Assembly: GCA_944320885.1 (NCBI GenBank)
Contig: CALUJE010000014.1
Span: forward strand, 1 to 64,000
From: an uncultured Phocaeicola sp.
GTDB lineage: Bacteria; Bacteroidota; Bacteroidia; Bacteroidales; Bacteroidaceae
Length of the DNA: 64,000 bases
Reading direction: 5' to 3'
This document shows, one piece after another, positions 27,645-36,589 of this stretch (the stretch's first letter is position 1; each line of letters starts with the position of its first letter). The notes beneath the pieces were generated by a model. That model searched no databases. It saw nothing but the letters and a program-made list of their open reading frames with translations, and had not been told where the DNA came from. The translations under genes were made by a program, and so were the position numbers.

Positions 27645-28919
27645 ATGAAAAGAATAATATATCAATTATGGATGGCCGTTTGTGTAATGCTGGTGGCCGT
27701 TTCCTGTTCGGACGATGACAAGCATTCGTCCGGCTTGCCACAGATTAACCTGGAGTTTCCACGTTATTCATTGGCTAAGGGGGATGTAACCGTTCGTCTG
27801 ATGGCCGATGCCCCTGTAGCATCTGATGTGCAGATACCTTTCTCGTTTTACGGAGAGGCTGTCGAAGGAACAGACTATACCGTGTCGGCCCATGCCTTTG
27901 CATTCAAGGCTGGAGCCAAAGAAGCCGAGATAACTATCACCCGTATGGATGAGCATATTGGTGAGAAGAGCAGTGAACTTACTCTGAATCTCGACCGGAA
28001 GGCGGTGCCCGAAGGCTTTCAGATGGGCTTGCTCAATTATACCACTATCGAATTGATGGGTAACAATGCGGTAATCATGTCATTTGATAAATCCTCAGAT
28101 TTACTGACTCTCAGTTCATCATATGCTATAACATTAGAGAAGCTTGACGGTTCCCGTTATAAGGTTCCGTCTGAAACAGAGTTTGCTTTGGAAATAGATC
28201 CGGCCTCTACCGCAGTTGAAGGTGTACATTACGAATTTGTCGGAAAGCAGGCAGTAGTGGTACCTAAAGACAAGAATACCGGAACGGTTGAGTTGAAGTT
28301 CCTGAAAAAAGAAGAGGGCAAGGATAAGCTCGTATTGCGTCTGGCTGAAAAAGACGGTTATGCATATGGCTCTAATGCAGCTATCGCGATTACCATTCAG
28401 GGTCCGGAATCTTATAATGGTACCTGGGCCTTCAGTAAGATTGTCAATGCAGAGTGGTGGGCTGATAGTTGGTTCCAAGATACCAGTACGTTCCCCCAGG
28501 GAACATCTGAAGACCAGATTACCTTTACCGGAGATTCTTATGAGGCCTATACGTTCACTCCGTCACTTAAGGGTGACCTGAAGAATTATTTCATCGGTGA
28601 GTGTGCCGTGACTTTCCAGGGAGAGCGTGAAGAAATTTATTATGAAGAATCTTCCATTTCACAGGTGAAGGCCAACATTGCGGTTCTGAAGTTTGAAAAA
28701 GTCAATGCTCATTTCTCGGCGACCAACAGCAAGGTCCGTTCAGCCGTAGTAGGATTCCGTATCATTACTGTCGAAGGCAAGGAAACGCTTGAATGTACCA
28801 TTTACGATTATGAGCCTACCGACTTCCTGAAAGACGTTTATGACATGTACGTCGATTGGGGATATGACCCGGTAATGCTCGAAGCACCCTTGCGTCTGCA
28901 TTTTACACGGGTAAAGTAA
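27645..28919 (+). CDS. Calx-beta-like surface lipoprotein
   Basis: The start is set at 27645 (MKRIIYQLWMAV); an ATG two codons earlier is also possible. The 424-residue lipoprotein has lipobox Cys21 followed by SDDDK, a surface-export-type tail. The first part holds two beta domains with a Calx-beta/DUF-like look (FSFYGEAVEGTDYTV near 70 and DPASTAVEGVHYEF near 185; the repeated VEGxxY turn is visible). The C-terminal 150 residues begin near YNGTWAFSK and resemble ligand-binding domains at the ends of SusCD operons. It is the last gene before a terminator. No enzyme motif was found, so it is probably an accessory binding protein. Confidence 0.78.
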   Translation: MKRIIYQLWMAVCVMLVAVSCSDDDKHSSGLPQINLEFPRYSLAKGDVTVRLMADAPVASDVQIPFSFYGEAVEGTDYTVSAHAFAFKAGAKEAEITITRMDEHIGEKSSELTLNLDRKAVPEGFQMGLLNYTTIELMGNNAVIMSFDKSSDLLTLSSSYAITLEKLDGSRYKVPSETEFALEIDPASTAVEGVHYEFVGKQAVVVPKDKNTGTVELKFLKKEEGKDKLVLRLAEKDGYAYGSNAAIAITIQGPESYNGTWAFSKIVNAEWWADSWFQDTSTFPQGTSEDQITFTGDSYEAYTFTPSLKGDLKNYFIGECAVTFQGEREEIYYEESSISQVKANIAVLKFEKVNAHFSATNSKVRSAVVGFRIITVEGKETLECTIYDYEPTDFLKDVYDMYVDWGYDPVMLEAPLRLHFTRVK

Positions 28920-28948
28920 ACTGACCCCTGATTTCTTTTATTATATTC

Positions 28949-28998
28949 AAAAGCCGGCTTGGCGGATTCGTTCCGCTTTTGCCGGTTTTTCTTTTTTT
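28949..28998 (+). terminator. Terminator of the peptidase-SusCD operon
   Basis: Outer arms AAAAGCCGGC and GCCGGTTTTT (one wobble) with an inner CGGA/TCCG stem, followed by TCTTTTTTT. It begins about 30 bp after the last stop of the operon. Confidence 0.75.
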
Positions 28999-29150
28999 AC
29001 GCTCTGTAACATCTTTTTTTGTAATATCGTCGTATTATCTGTTATAGGTTGAATACAGCTCTGTTATACCTTGGTATACATTATTTCTTTGTATTGGTTC
29101 CGTATCTGTTCTGTAACATACAAAATCTTCTTTTGCACATCCAAATTTTA

Positions 29151-32100
29151 ATGAATATGAGAAAATTTTGTCAATGTGTAAATGTTAACAAAGAATGTGA
29201 AGGAAATTCATTTCTCCACTTTTTTCAACTTAGGTATTTATTGTTTTTTGTTAGTCTGATTGCGTGTGCAGGGATATCTTATGCACAGAATGTGCTTACC
29301 GGAAAGGTGACCGATGTATCGGGTATGCCTTTGATTGGTGCTTCCGTAACGGTCGACGGTCAGGAAGAAAAAGGAACTATTACCGATATGGATGGTAATT
29401 ACAGTCTGGCATTACCTGATAAGACACAGGGTATCATTATCAAGTTCCAGTATATAGGATACATATCCCAAAAGGTAAAATATAAAAATGAAAAAACGCT
29501 GAATGTTTCCCTGAAGGAAGAATCGCAGCAACTCAACGAGGTAGTGGTGACCGCTCTTGGAATCAAGCGTGAGGAAAAGGGACTGGGATTCTCAACCCAA
29601 AAAGTCGATAATGAGATGCTCAGCAGCGCCATGCCCAGCAACTGGACTTCCGGATTGTCTGGAAAGGTTGCCGGTCTGAACATCGTATCACCGGGCGGAC
29701 CGCTTGGTACATCGCGTATCAGCCTCCGTGGTGATGTGTCATTAAACCAGAATGGAAACAATGCACTGATTGTTGTCGACGGTGTGCCGATGAGCAACAC
29801 GATTACCAACTCCGGAAAGGCTTACGGTGCAGGAGCCAACTCAGAGCTTCCGGTCGATTACGGTACCGGATTCTCTGACCTGAACGTCGATGATATCGAA
29901 AGTATTCAGGTGCTGAAGGGTACCAGTGCTACCGCTCTTTACGGTTCGCGTGCAGCCAATGGTGTAATCATGATTACCACCAAATCGGGTGAGTCGGCAA
30001 ATAAGGGACTGGGCGTATCGTTCAATTCAAATACAAGTATTGAGCAGGCCATGAATTTCCCCGACTATCAGTATGAGTTCGGACAGGGATATCCTACTTT
30101 TAACGAAAACGGTGAACTGTTCTATAACTACGGAACCAATCCCAGCGGACTGTATGACTCCGGTGCCATATCCGTAGCCGATTTCGGTCCCCGTTTTGAC
30201 CCCAATAAGAAATATTATCAGTATGACCCCGAAGTGCAGGGAGTAGGAGCCAATCCTACAGCATGGGTACCTTATAAGGATAACCGTACAGGTCTGTTCC
30301 AGACGGGTGTTACGTTTACCAATAACGTAGCCGTAAGCAACAACTGGGGTAACGGCAATTCCATACGTGCTTCTGTTACGCATACCGACAATAAATGGAT
30401 TCTTCCCAACACCGGTTTCAAGCGTACGGTAGCTTCAGTAAGTGCCCGTGCACAGATATCACGTCTTATCAGTATCAATCTGCGTTCAAGCTATTCACAC
30501 CGTGATATCGACAATACTCCGGGACTGGGTTACAACAGCAACTCTATCTCTTACTGGCTCATTTTCCAGAATGCCAACATTGACCTCGACTGGTTCCGTC
30601 CGCGTTGGTACAACGGTAAGGAAAACATCAAGCAGCTGATGCCCTTTACCCGTTATCTGGCCAATCCGTATGTGATTCTTTACGAGTCTACTAACTCTTC
30701 TTCCAAAGATGAGTTTATCAACAGCTTGTCTGCCAATATCCAGCTTTCACCGAAGTTTGATTTGATGATACGTTCGGGTATACAGACTTATATCGATGAG
30801 CGTGAACAGCGCCGTCCGGTGAGCGATATCGTGTTTGGTAACGGATATTACAAGCTGGAGAAGGTTACCGATTATGAAATAAACAGCGATGCGCTTCTTT
30901 CTTATCATGATACCTATATGAACGGTCTTTCACTGAATGCTTCAGTGGGTGGAAACATGATGCGCTCTGAATATTCAGACATCGCTTCTTCAGTAACCGG
31001 TCTTATCACTCCGGGTATCTTCAAGTTGGCCAACGGTGTTTCTAGTCCTTACGTAGGCACAGACCGCCGTCGCAAGGCACTGAACAGTCTTTACTTCTCG
31101 GCCAACTTCAACTGGCGTGACTTCCTCTTTTGGGATATTACCGGACGTAACGACTGGTCGTCAACACTTCCCAAGAAAAACCGTTCGTTCTTCTATCCCT
31201 CTGTTTCTGCCAGCACTGTGCTGACCGATATTCTGAAACTTCCCAAAGAAATCAGTTTCTTCAAGATACGTGCTTCATGGGCACAGGTAGGTAATGATAC
31301 CGAGCCTTACAGCACTTCCAAATATTATGAAACAAGTACTTTCCCGGGTTCGGCTGTCAATCCGTCTACCTTATACAATACTGACTTCAAGCCAGAGATT
31401 TCAACCAGCTTTGAATTGGGAACAGACTTCCGCATGTTCAACAACCGTTTGGGACTGGACATTACTTATTATCATAATATAACAAAGAATCAGATAATCA
31501 GTTCACCTCTCGATGCTTCTACCGGATACACCAGTGCCATTATCAATGCCGGTAAGGTGCGCAACCGTGGTGTGGAAATCCAGTTGAATGCTACTCCGGT
31601 AAAGACCGGTAACTTCACATGGAACACTACTGTGACCTGGTCAAAGAACGACAATGAAATCCTTGAACTGGCCGAAGGCAGTGACGACTATCAGGTTATC
31701 AGTACATTGGGTACAGTTTCTATCGTAGGAAAGGTAGGAGGCAGTGTCGGTGATATCTGGGGATGCAAGACTGTAAGAAACGAAAACGGTGATGTACTGA
31801 TTGATCCTTCCGACGGTTTGCCTGTGAGATCTACCGAAATTGAATATGTGGGTTCAGCCAACCCTGAATGGAAAGGCGGATGGTATAATGAGTTCCAGTA
31901 CAAGAACGTGAAATTCAGCTTCCTGATTGACGGACAGTGGAAAGGTATGGCTTTCTCACAGACTCACCACAAGCTCACTGAGCTTGGTAAGCTTAAACAT
32001 ACGCTGAACGGACGTCTGCCGGGAACTCACTACTATATGGATGCCAGCGATCCGAGAATTGCGGCTGCCGGTCTTACTCCCATGAGCGGTGTGTATATGA

Positions 32101-32468
32101 TTGGCGACGGTGTGATAGACAACGGTGACGGAACTTATCGTCCTAATGACATTGTGGTAACCTGCGAACGCTGGTATTATACTTATTACCGTCTGGCCAA
32201 TGTAGAGGAAAATACCTTCGACACTTCGTTCCTTAAGTTGCGTGAGATGCGTCTTGAATACTCTTTGCCGAAGAATCTGCTAGCCAAGACTCCGTTCAAG
32301 AAAGCAGTGGTAGCTCTTTACGGCCGTAACCTGTTTATCCTTACCGATTTCCCGGCATTCGACCCTGAGGCTGCTGCGCTCAACGGTTCCAGCATTGTTC
32401 CGGGTGTTGAAATGGGACAGTTGCCTTCAACCCGCACATACGGTTTCAACCTCAATCTCGAATTCTAA
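29151..32468 (+). CDS. SusC/RagA-type transporter with charged N-terminal lead
   Basis: I place the start at the ATG at 29151; the frame is open to 29049 but that region holds promoter-like sequence. The product of about 1105 residues begins with an unusual stretch (MNMRKFCQCVNVNKECEG) before the hydrophobic signal (LRYLLFFVSLIACAGISYAQ), so the true start could be elsewhere. A regulatory-like beta domain, a plug with LKGTSATALYGSRAANGVIM and a barrel ending in NLEF follow. It closely resembles the SusC at 12286-15612 in the signature and the final repeat region (EVG/EAAALNGS), which suggests a local duplication. The partner susD begins 23 bp later. Confidence 0.93.
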   Translation: MNMRKFCQCVNVNKECEGNSFLHFFQLRYLLFFVSLIACAGISYAQNVLTGKVTDVSGMPLIGASVTVDGQEEKGTITDMDGNYSLALPDKTQGIIIKFQYIGYISQKVKYKNEKTLNVSLKEESQQLNEVVVTALGIKREEKGLGFSTQKVDNEMLSSAMPSNWTSGLSGKVAGLNIVSPGGPLGTSRISLRGDVSLNQNGNNALIVVDGVPMSNTITNSGKAYGAGANSELPVDYGTGFSDLNVDDIESIQVLKGTSATALYGSRAANGVIMITTKSGESANKGLGVSFNSNTSIEQAMNFPDYQYEFGQGYPTFNENGELFYNYGTNPSGLYDSGAISVADFGPRFDPNKKYYQYDPEVQGVGANPTAWVPYKDNRTGLFQTGVTFTNNVAVSNNWGNGNSIRASVTHTDNKWILPNTGFKRTVASVSARAQISRLISINLRSSYSHRDIDNTPGLGYNSNSISYWLIFQNANIDLDWFRPRWYNGKENIKQLMPFTRYLANPYVILYESTNSSSKDEFINSLSANIQLSPKFDLMIRSGIQTYIDEREQRRPVSDIVFGNGYYKLEKVTDYEINSDALLSYHDTYMNGLSLNASVGGNMMRSEYSDIASSVTGLITPGIFKLANGVSSPYVGTDRRRKALNSLYFSANFNWRDFLFWDITGRNDWSSTLPKKNRSFFYPSVSASTVLTDILKLPKEISFFKIRASWAQVGNDTEPYSTSKYYETSTFPGSAVNPSTLYNTDFKPEISTSFELGTDFRMFNNRLGLDITYYHNITKNQIISSPLDASTGYTSAIINAGKVRNRGVEIQLNATPVKTGNFTWNTTVTWSKNDNEILELAEGSDDYQVISTLGTVSIVGKVGGSVGDIWGCKTVRNENGDVLIDPSDGLPVRSTEIEYVGSANPEWKGGWYNEFQYKNVKFSFLIDGQWKGMAFSQTHHKLTELGKLKHTLNGRLPGTHYYMDASDPRIAAAGLTPMSGVYMIGDGVIDNGDGTYRPNDIVVTCERWYYTYYRLANVEENTFDTSFLKLREMRLEYSLPKNLLAKTPFKKAVVALYGRNLFILTDFPAFDPEAAALNGSSIVPGVEMGQLPSTRTYGFNLNLEF

Positions 32469-32491
32469 CACAAAATAAGACAAAGATTATT

Positions 32492-33883
32492 ATGAAAATA
32501 AAGAATATCATTCTGACAGCAATGCTTGCAGGAGGTTTGCTCTCTTCATGCAGTGATTTTGATTCAATCAATGAGAACCCCGATTTGATGGAAACGGTCA
32601 ATCCGGGTACCATGCTCGACCCCGTATTATATAACATGGGTATCTTCAACTGGAAGCGTTATAACAGCTTTACCGGTGAAATCATGCAGTTTTCGTCATC
32701 AAGCAGTTCAGGCGGATACAGCCGTTATTACGTGACTGAAAGTGCCGGTAGCGGACTGTGGACTACTTATTATACCTGGCTCAGCAATATCCGTGAAATG
32801 GAAAAACAGGCTGTGGCATACAATGACCCTACCTATCAGGCCATTGCACTGACTCTGCAGAGCTGGGTGGCACAGATGCTGGTCGATACCTTCGGAGATG
32901 TTCCTTTCAGCGAGGCATGCAAGGCCGAAGAAGGTATCACTCGTCCGAAGTTTGATAATCAGGTAACTGTTTACGAGACCATCATCAGTGACCTGAAACG
33001 TGCCAATACTCTCTATAATGACGATGCTTCGCTTACATACAATACTTCCGGCGAACTGCTTTACAAGTCGGATGTAAAGAAATGGCACAAGTTCAACAAC
33101 TCTCTTCTCTTGCGTGTACTACTCCGTGCCAACCGTGTAAGTGAGCTCAAGGAAGTGCTTGAAAACGTTTCGCTTTATCCGGTATTCGAGTCGAACGATG
33201 ATGCTGCTCTTCTGGCCATCAGCGGAACCTTCCCTCAGGAAGGTCCGGTAACCCGTTTGCAGGACTTCTACATTGCCCGCAATGCTACCGAGTTTTTCAT
33301 TGACAACCTTAACCGGTGGTCCGACCCTCGTGTCGAACTGTTTACTACTCCCAATACCGACGGTGAGTATGTAGGTATCCCCAGCGGTTACGAAACAGCT
33401 CCGGAATATCCTGTTTCCGGTTTGAATGTTGTTTTGGCCACTCCTCCGATGAAGCTCGTACTCTTCCCTTATTCCGAGGTTGAGTTTATCCGTGCCGAAG
33501 CCGCTCAGCGTGGCATTATCTCAGCATCAGAGGCAGAGGAGGCATACAACAGGGGAGTAGAGGCAGCCATCACCCAGTGGGGACTTGAGGTTCCTGCCGG
33601 ATATATGGATAATACCGATGTTAAATATGACGGAACCCTGGAGCGCATCATGCTTCAGAAATACTATGCACTGTTCTTCTGTGACCAGCAGCAGTGGTTT
33701 GAATACCTTCGTACCGGTCTGCCTCAGATTCCTCGTGGCGACGGTGTTCCGGCCGGAAACTATATGCCGCAGCGTCTCATCTATCCGCTGTCTGTTCAGC
33801 GTTCCAATGCCGAAAACTACAAGGCGGCAGTCAGCAGTATGGGTGGCGATGATTTTGATATCAAGCTTTTCTGGCAAAAATAA
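32492..33883 (+). CDS. SusD/RagB-like surface lipoprotein (SusD-like_2 group)
   Basis: A 463-residue lipoprotein with lipobox Cys20 (LLSSCSDFDSINENPDL). The region MLVDTFGDVPFSEAC matches the same part of the SusD at 15626 (MSNLTDMFGDIPYSEAF), placing both in the SusD-like_2 branch, while the SusD of the intervening peptidase operon is of a different kind. It pairs with the SusC ending 23 bp upstream and precedes an esterase gene, which suggests an acylated ligand. Confidence 0.94.
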   Translation: MKIKNIILTAMLAGGLLSSCSDFDSINENPDLMETVNPGTMLDPVLYNMGIFNWKRYNSFTGEIMQFSSSSSSGGYSRYYVTESAGSGLWTTYYTWLSNIREMEKQAVAYNDPTYQAIALTLQSWVAQMLVDTFGDVPFSEACKAEEGITRPKFDNQVTVYETIISDLKRANTLYNDDASLTYNTSGELLYKSDVKKWHKFNNSLLLRVLLRANRVSELKEVLENVSLYPVFESNDDAALLAISGTFPQEGPVTRLQDFYIARNATEFFIDNLNRWSDPRVELFTTPNTDGEYVGIPSGYETAPEYPVSGLNVVLATPPMKLVLFPYSEVEFIRAEAAQRGIISASEAEEAYNRGVEAAITQWGLEVPAGYMDNTDVKYDGTLERIMLQKYYALFFCDQQQWFEYLRTGLPQIPRGDGVPAGNYMPQRLIYPLSVQRSNAENYKAAVSSMGGDDFDIKLFWQK

Positions 33884-33895
33884 AGATTGCAGTAT

Positions 33896-34783
33896 ATGAG
33901 ACATTTGTTTATATTATTAATTAGTTTGAATGTGTTTTCATGTGCCTTTTCACAGGCACGTGAAAACCTTTTGAAGGGAGGTAAGGTTTATAATCTGAAA
34001 ATGAACAGTACGATTATGAACGGTGAACGTAACTATTCCGTTTATCTTCCCGAAGGATATGAAACTGATACATTAAGTTATCCGGTGCTTTACCTGTTGC
34101 ACGGCCTGGGCAATACCAATACCAAAGGATGGGTAGAACGCGGAAATGTAGAATACATAGCAAACCGTGTGATAGCCGAAGGCAAGTCACACAAGATGGT
34201 TATCGTCATGCCCGACGCCGGAACAGGCGGTCCGGGTTATTTCAATCGTGAAGGATGGCTTTACGAAGACTACTTCTTTCAGGAACTCATCCCGTTCATC
34301 GAAAAGGAATACCGTGTATATGCCGATGCTTCCCATCGTGCCATCGCCGGTCTGTCAATGGGTGGAGGCGGTACGCTGGTCTATGCGCTTCATCATCCCG
34401 AGATGTTTTCCTCTGCCTGCCCCATGAGTGCGTTGGTAACCTTTCCTTCCGCCTCAGAGAGTAAGAATAAGGGACTGCTTCAGAGCAATCCGCAACTGCG
34501 TGCCTGGGCCGAGTCTGTCATCAGGCCTGAGAATGCTCCCCTTCACATCATCTCATCGGCCACCCCTGAGCAGTTGGAGCGCTACCGTTCGGTACGCTGG
34601 TATATAGACTGTGGCGATGACGATTACCTCTACGAAGGCAACCTTGAGCTCTACAAGCTTCTGCTTCAGAAAAAGATACCCATGCAGTACCGCATGCGCG
34701 ACGGTGCCCATAACTGGCTTTACTGGCAGTCGTCTCTTCCCGAAGTCATGACATTTATTTCAATAGGATTCAAACATAATTAA
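33896..34783 (+). CDS. Secreted esterase of the esterase D/CE1-like family
   Basis: The start at 33896 opens a signal peptide (MRHLFILLISLNVFSCAFSQ). The 295-residue alpha/beta hydrolase has an HG oxyanion region (LLHGLGNTNTKGW, about 70-82), the nucleophile Ser near 155 in GLSMGGGG, an acid in CGDDDYLYEG (about 240-249) and His in RMRDGAHNW (about 270-278). This is the putative-esterase fold shared by feruloyl and acetylxylan esterases and by many host-glycan or mycolyl esterases, so the substrate stays open. It follows susD by 12 bp and probably removes acyl groups from the molecule taken up by the SusCD pair. Confidence 0.88.
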   Translation: MRHLFILLISLNVFSCAFSQARENLLKGGKVYNLKMNSTIMNGERNYSVYLPEGYETDTLSYPVLYLLHGLGNTNTKGWVERGNVEYIANRVIAEGKSHKMVIVMPDAGTGGPGYFNREGWLYEDYFFQELIPFIEKEYRVYADASHRAIAGLSMGGGGTLVYALHHPEMFSSACPMSALVTFPSASESKNKGLLQSNPQLRAWAESVIRPENAPLHIISSATPEQLERYRSVRWYIDCGDDDYLYEGNLELYKLLLQKKIPMQYRMRDGAHNWLYWQSSLPEVMTFISIGFKHN

Positions 34784-34794
34784 TTAAACAACAA

Positions 34795-35313
34795 ATGAAG
34801 ATGAAAAAGATTTTTTTATTGCTGGTAATGATTTGCTCTTGTTTTTCGTTTACTGTCAGAGCAGCTGTTGTCAATCCGGATTCAGAACCTTCCAAGTCTG
34901 AAGAAACCACAGAGTTTACCTTTACGGTTTATGGTGAGATTCCGGTAAAGAAAGTCGATTATGCACAGCCTCACTTTTTGGGTGGTGAGTTAGAGACCAA
35001 ATGGAATACTTTTATTAAGAACTATACTCAGGTAAGTGAGCAGAGCATCGGTTTTTCGTCAACTACGGTCCGTTTCAACAAGCCGGTGATATACAATGCC
35101 GTTCAGAAGATAAACAAATATGTTCGCAAGTCATACAAGAAAAAAAATATGACTAAGGATGAGGCCGAAAAAATAATGAATCATGTATTCGATTGTGCCA
35201 ATGTGATTTGCTTTGAACCTGACAGTACTTCATTCGAACAGGCCATTGACGATTCAGAGTCAGTAGAAGAAATGCTGGTGGTATTTGAGCATACTCATCT
35301 TATATATAAATAA
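34795..35313 (+). CDS. Hypothetical secreted 172-residue protein
   Basis: A signal peptide (MKMKKIFLLLVMICSCFSFTVRA) is clear; an ATG two codons downstream is an alternative start. The mature part of about 148 residues is mixed alpha/beta, with basic patches KKVDYAQPHF and KYVRKSYKKKN and an acidic end. I recognise no family. It follows the esterase gene by 11 bp and precedes a strong terminator, so it is the last gene of this SusCD operon. Confidence 0.75.
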   Translation: MKMKKIFLLLVMICSCFSFTVRAAVVNPDSEPSKSEETTEFTFTVYGEIPVKKVDYAQPHFLGGELETKWNTFIKNYTQVSEQSIGFSSTTVRFNKPVIYNAVQKINKYVRKSYKKKNMTKDEAEKIMNHVFDCANVICFEPDSTSFEQAIDDSESVEEMLVVFEHTHLIYK

Positions 35314-35357
35314 TTCGTGTTTATTTCTTGTCGTATTTCGTGTTTTTGATTTACAGT

Positions 35358-35398
35358 AAAGCCGGCTCTACGGAAGCGTCCGTTTGAGCCGGCTTTTA
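35358..35398. terminator. Bidirectional terminator between convergent genes
   Basis: Perfect 11 bp arms AAAGCCGGCTC (35358-35368) and GAGCCGGCTTT (35386-35396), with A/T runs on both sides, serve the plus-strand esterase operon and the minus-strand amidase, whose stop is at 35401. Confidence 0.88.
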
Positions 35399-35400
35399 TA

Positions 35401-35877
35401 TTACTTTCCGTATTCCTTTTCCGCATCAAAGCATGGGCAAGCTTTTTTGATGTCCGGACTTAGCTGGCAGTGTCCTTTCACCTTTACTCCCGGAAAAACC
35501 TTCTTCAGGATTTCCGTCAGTTCCTTCATCCGCTGTTTTTGGGCATCGGTCCGTGTATCTTTCGGTCTTCCCTGTTCGTCCAGTCCGCCTTCATAGCAGA
35601 TGCCTATACTGTTGTGGTTAAATCCTTTGGCATGACATCCTTTTTCTGCCAGCAGCAGGAGCTGGTACATATTTCCGTTTCTCTCTATATAAAAATGATA
35701 TCCCGGTTTGCCGAATCGTTTCTGATGCTCCTGTGCCAGAGTGCTTACCGGATAACTGCTGTTGCTTCGTGTAGCGCTGCAATGAATCACCAGCAGTTCG
35801 ATTTTTCTCATTGCAGGCAAAATGCCCTCCGGAATATCCGGAGAGGCAAAATGCTTATAAATTTTTTGTTCTTTCAT
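35401..35877 (-). CDS. N-acetylmuramoyl-L-alanine amidase (T7/T4-lysozyme type)
   Basis: The amidase cuts the bond between the stem peptide and muramic acid in peptidoglycan. Zinc-ligand and active-site motifs are visible: HCSAT (about 32-36), YHFYIERNG (about 60-68), NSIGICYEGG (about 90-99) and GHCQLSPDIKKACPCFD (about 135-151). The 158-residue reading includes about 22 residues before the core (MRKIELLVIHC); a start at 35811 would give the usual short family member. It ends a triad of HU-like protein, smalltalk and amidase that recurs in Bacteroides genomes, often outside recognisable phages. No signal peptide is seen. Confidence 0.92.
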   Translation of the reverse strand: MKEQKIYKHFASPDIPEGILPAMRKIELLVIHCSATRSNSSYPVSTLAQEHQKRFGKPGYHFYIERNGNMYQLLLLAEKGCHAKGFNHNSIGICYEGGLDEQGRPKDTRTDAQKQRMKELTEILKKVFPGVKVKGHCQLSPDIKKACPCFDAEKEYGK

Positions 35878-35889
35878 GTCTGATTCATT

Positions 35890-36000
35890 TTAAAGATAGC
35901 CGATACATGATGAGATTCCTATTGCTCCCGCTATGGTTGTAGCTATTGCTATTACCACTTTCAGAATAATGCTCCACACATTCTTTGGGTTATTCTCCAT
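35890..36000 (-). CDS. Smalltalk protein (36 residues)
   Basis: A 36-codon frame read from the ATG at 36000 gives a charged start (MENNPKNVWS), one membrane segment (IILKVVIAIATTIAGAIGI) and a short tail ending CIGYL. This pattern (Asn/Lys-rich head, W-S, KVVIA-TIAGAIG) is that of the small Bacteroides family named smalltalk. It lies 28 bp after the HU-like gene and 12 bp before the amidase. A holin-like role with the amidase is an attractive idea but is not established. Confidence 0.85.
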   Translation of the reverse strand: MENNPKNVWSIILKVVIAIATTIAGAIGISSCIGYL

Positions 36001-36028
36001 ACATTTCCGTGTTTACAGGTTCTTGTCA

Positions 36029-36481
36029 TTATAATCCGCCGCCACCTTCTTCATCCGGTTCCTGTGTTTCACTACCGGTACTTCCCGAGGCCGTTGTCTT
36101 CATCAGTTCAAAGGTTACCGTCTTGCAGAGGTTGCGCAGGTCTTTTCCCGGATAGAATCTCACCTTTGCATCCTTGATGTTTGAGGCCTTGAAGTCCTCC
36201 GCCTTTTCTGTAGGCTGTCCGGTTCTCACGCTCAGGCTGAAGTTTCCCAAAGCCCCCAGTTCGGCAATATTTCCTTCCTGAAGCACATGCTTCATTTCAA
36301 TCAGGAACTCCTTGACAGCTCCCATCAGCTCACCGGTTGAATAAGACGAACGTTCCGATGTTCGTTCACAGATTTCGTCAATCGTTACATTACGGTTGCT
36401 CTTGGCCTGTGCATAATACTTCACTGTAGAATCGGGATCACCCGGCTTCTTTCTTCCCACTACGACAAATTTCTGTGCCAT
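36029..36481 (-). CDS. HU-like DNA-binding protein (Bacteroidetes type)
   Basis: The 150-residue protein has the extended HU/IHF-like fold common in Bacteroides: MAQKFVVVGRKKPGDPDS at the N-terminus, IDEICERTSERSSYSTGELMGAVKEFLIEM in the middle helices and GALGNFSLSVRTGQPTEKAEDF in the DNA-binding arm. A flexible acidic and glycine-rich tail ends DEEGGGGL. Such proteins bend or coat DNA. It is the first gene of the HU-smalltalk-amidase triad, with a -7 promoter box about 45 bp upstream. Confidence 0.92.
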   Translation of the reverse strand: MAQKFVVVGRKKPGDPDSTVKYYAQAKSNRNVTIDEICERTSERSSYSTGELMGAVKEFLIEMKHVLQEGNIAELGALGNFSLSVRTGQPTEKAEDFKASNIKDAKVRFYPGKDLRNLCKTVTFELMKTTASGSTGSETQEPDEEGGGGL

Positions 36482-36524
36482 ACTAATAAATGATTAAAGG
36501 TTAATAACTCAATTGATTACGATG

Positions 36525-36532
36525 CAAAGATA
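36525..36532 (-). promoter_or_regulatory. -7 promoter box of the HU-like gene
   Basis: TATCTTTG on the minus strand matches TAnnTTTG and lies about 44 bp before the start at 36481. No clear -33 box is visible. Confidence 0.5.
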
Positions 36533-36589
36533 GATAGTGCGCACAAGCCGCTGACCGTCTCTGTATGTTGTTGACATACAGATATGAAA

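Noticed and set aside
29065..29078. TATACC-TT-GGTATA as a third type of HipB site
   Set aside because: The half-sites match the hipBST operators but the spacer is 2 instead of 6 bp, and the location is 31 kb away before an unrelated SusC gene. Treated as coincidence.
35401..36481. Prophage remnant at the HU/smalltalk/amidase genes
   Set aside because: No integrase, portal, capsid or tail genes are nearby and this triad is widespread in Bacteroides chromosomes outside phages.
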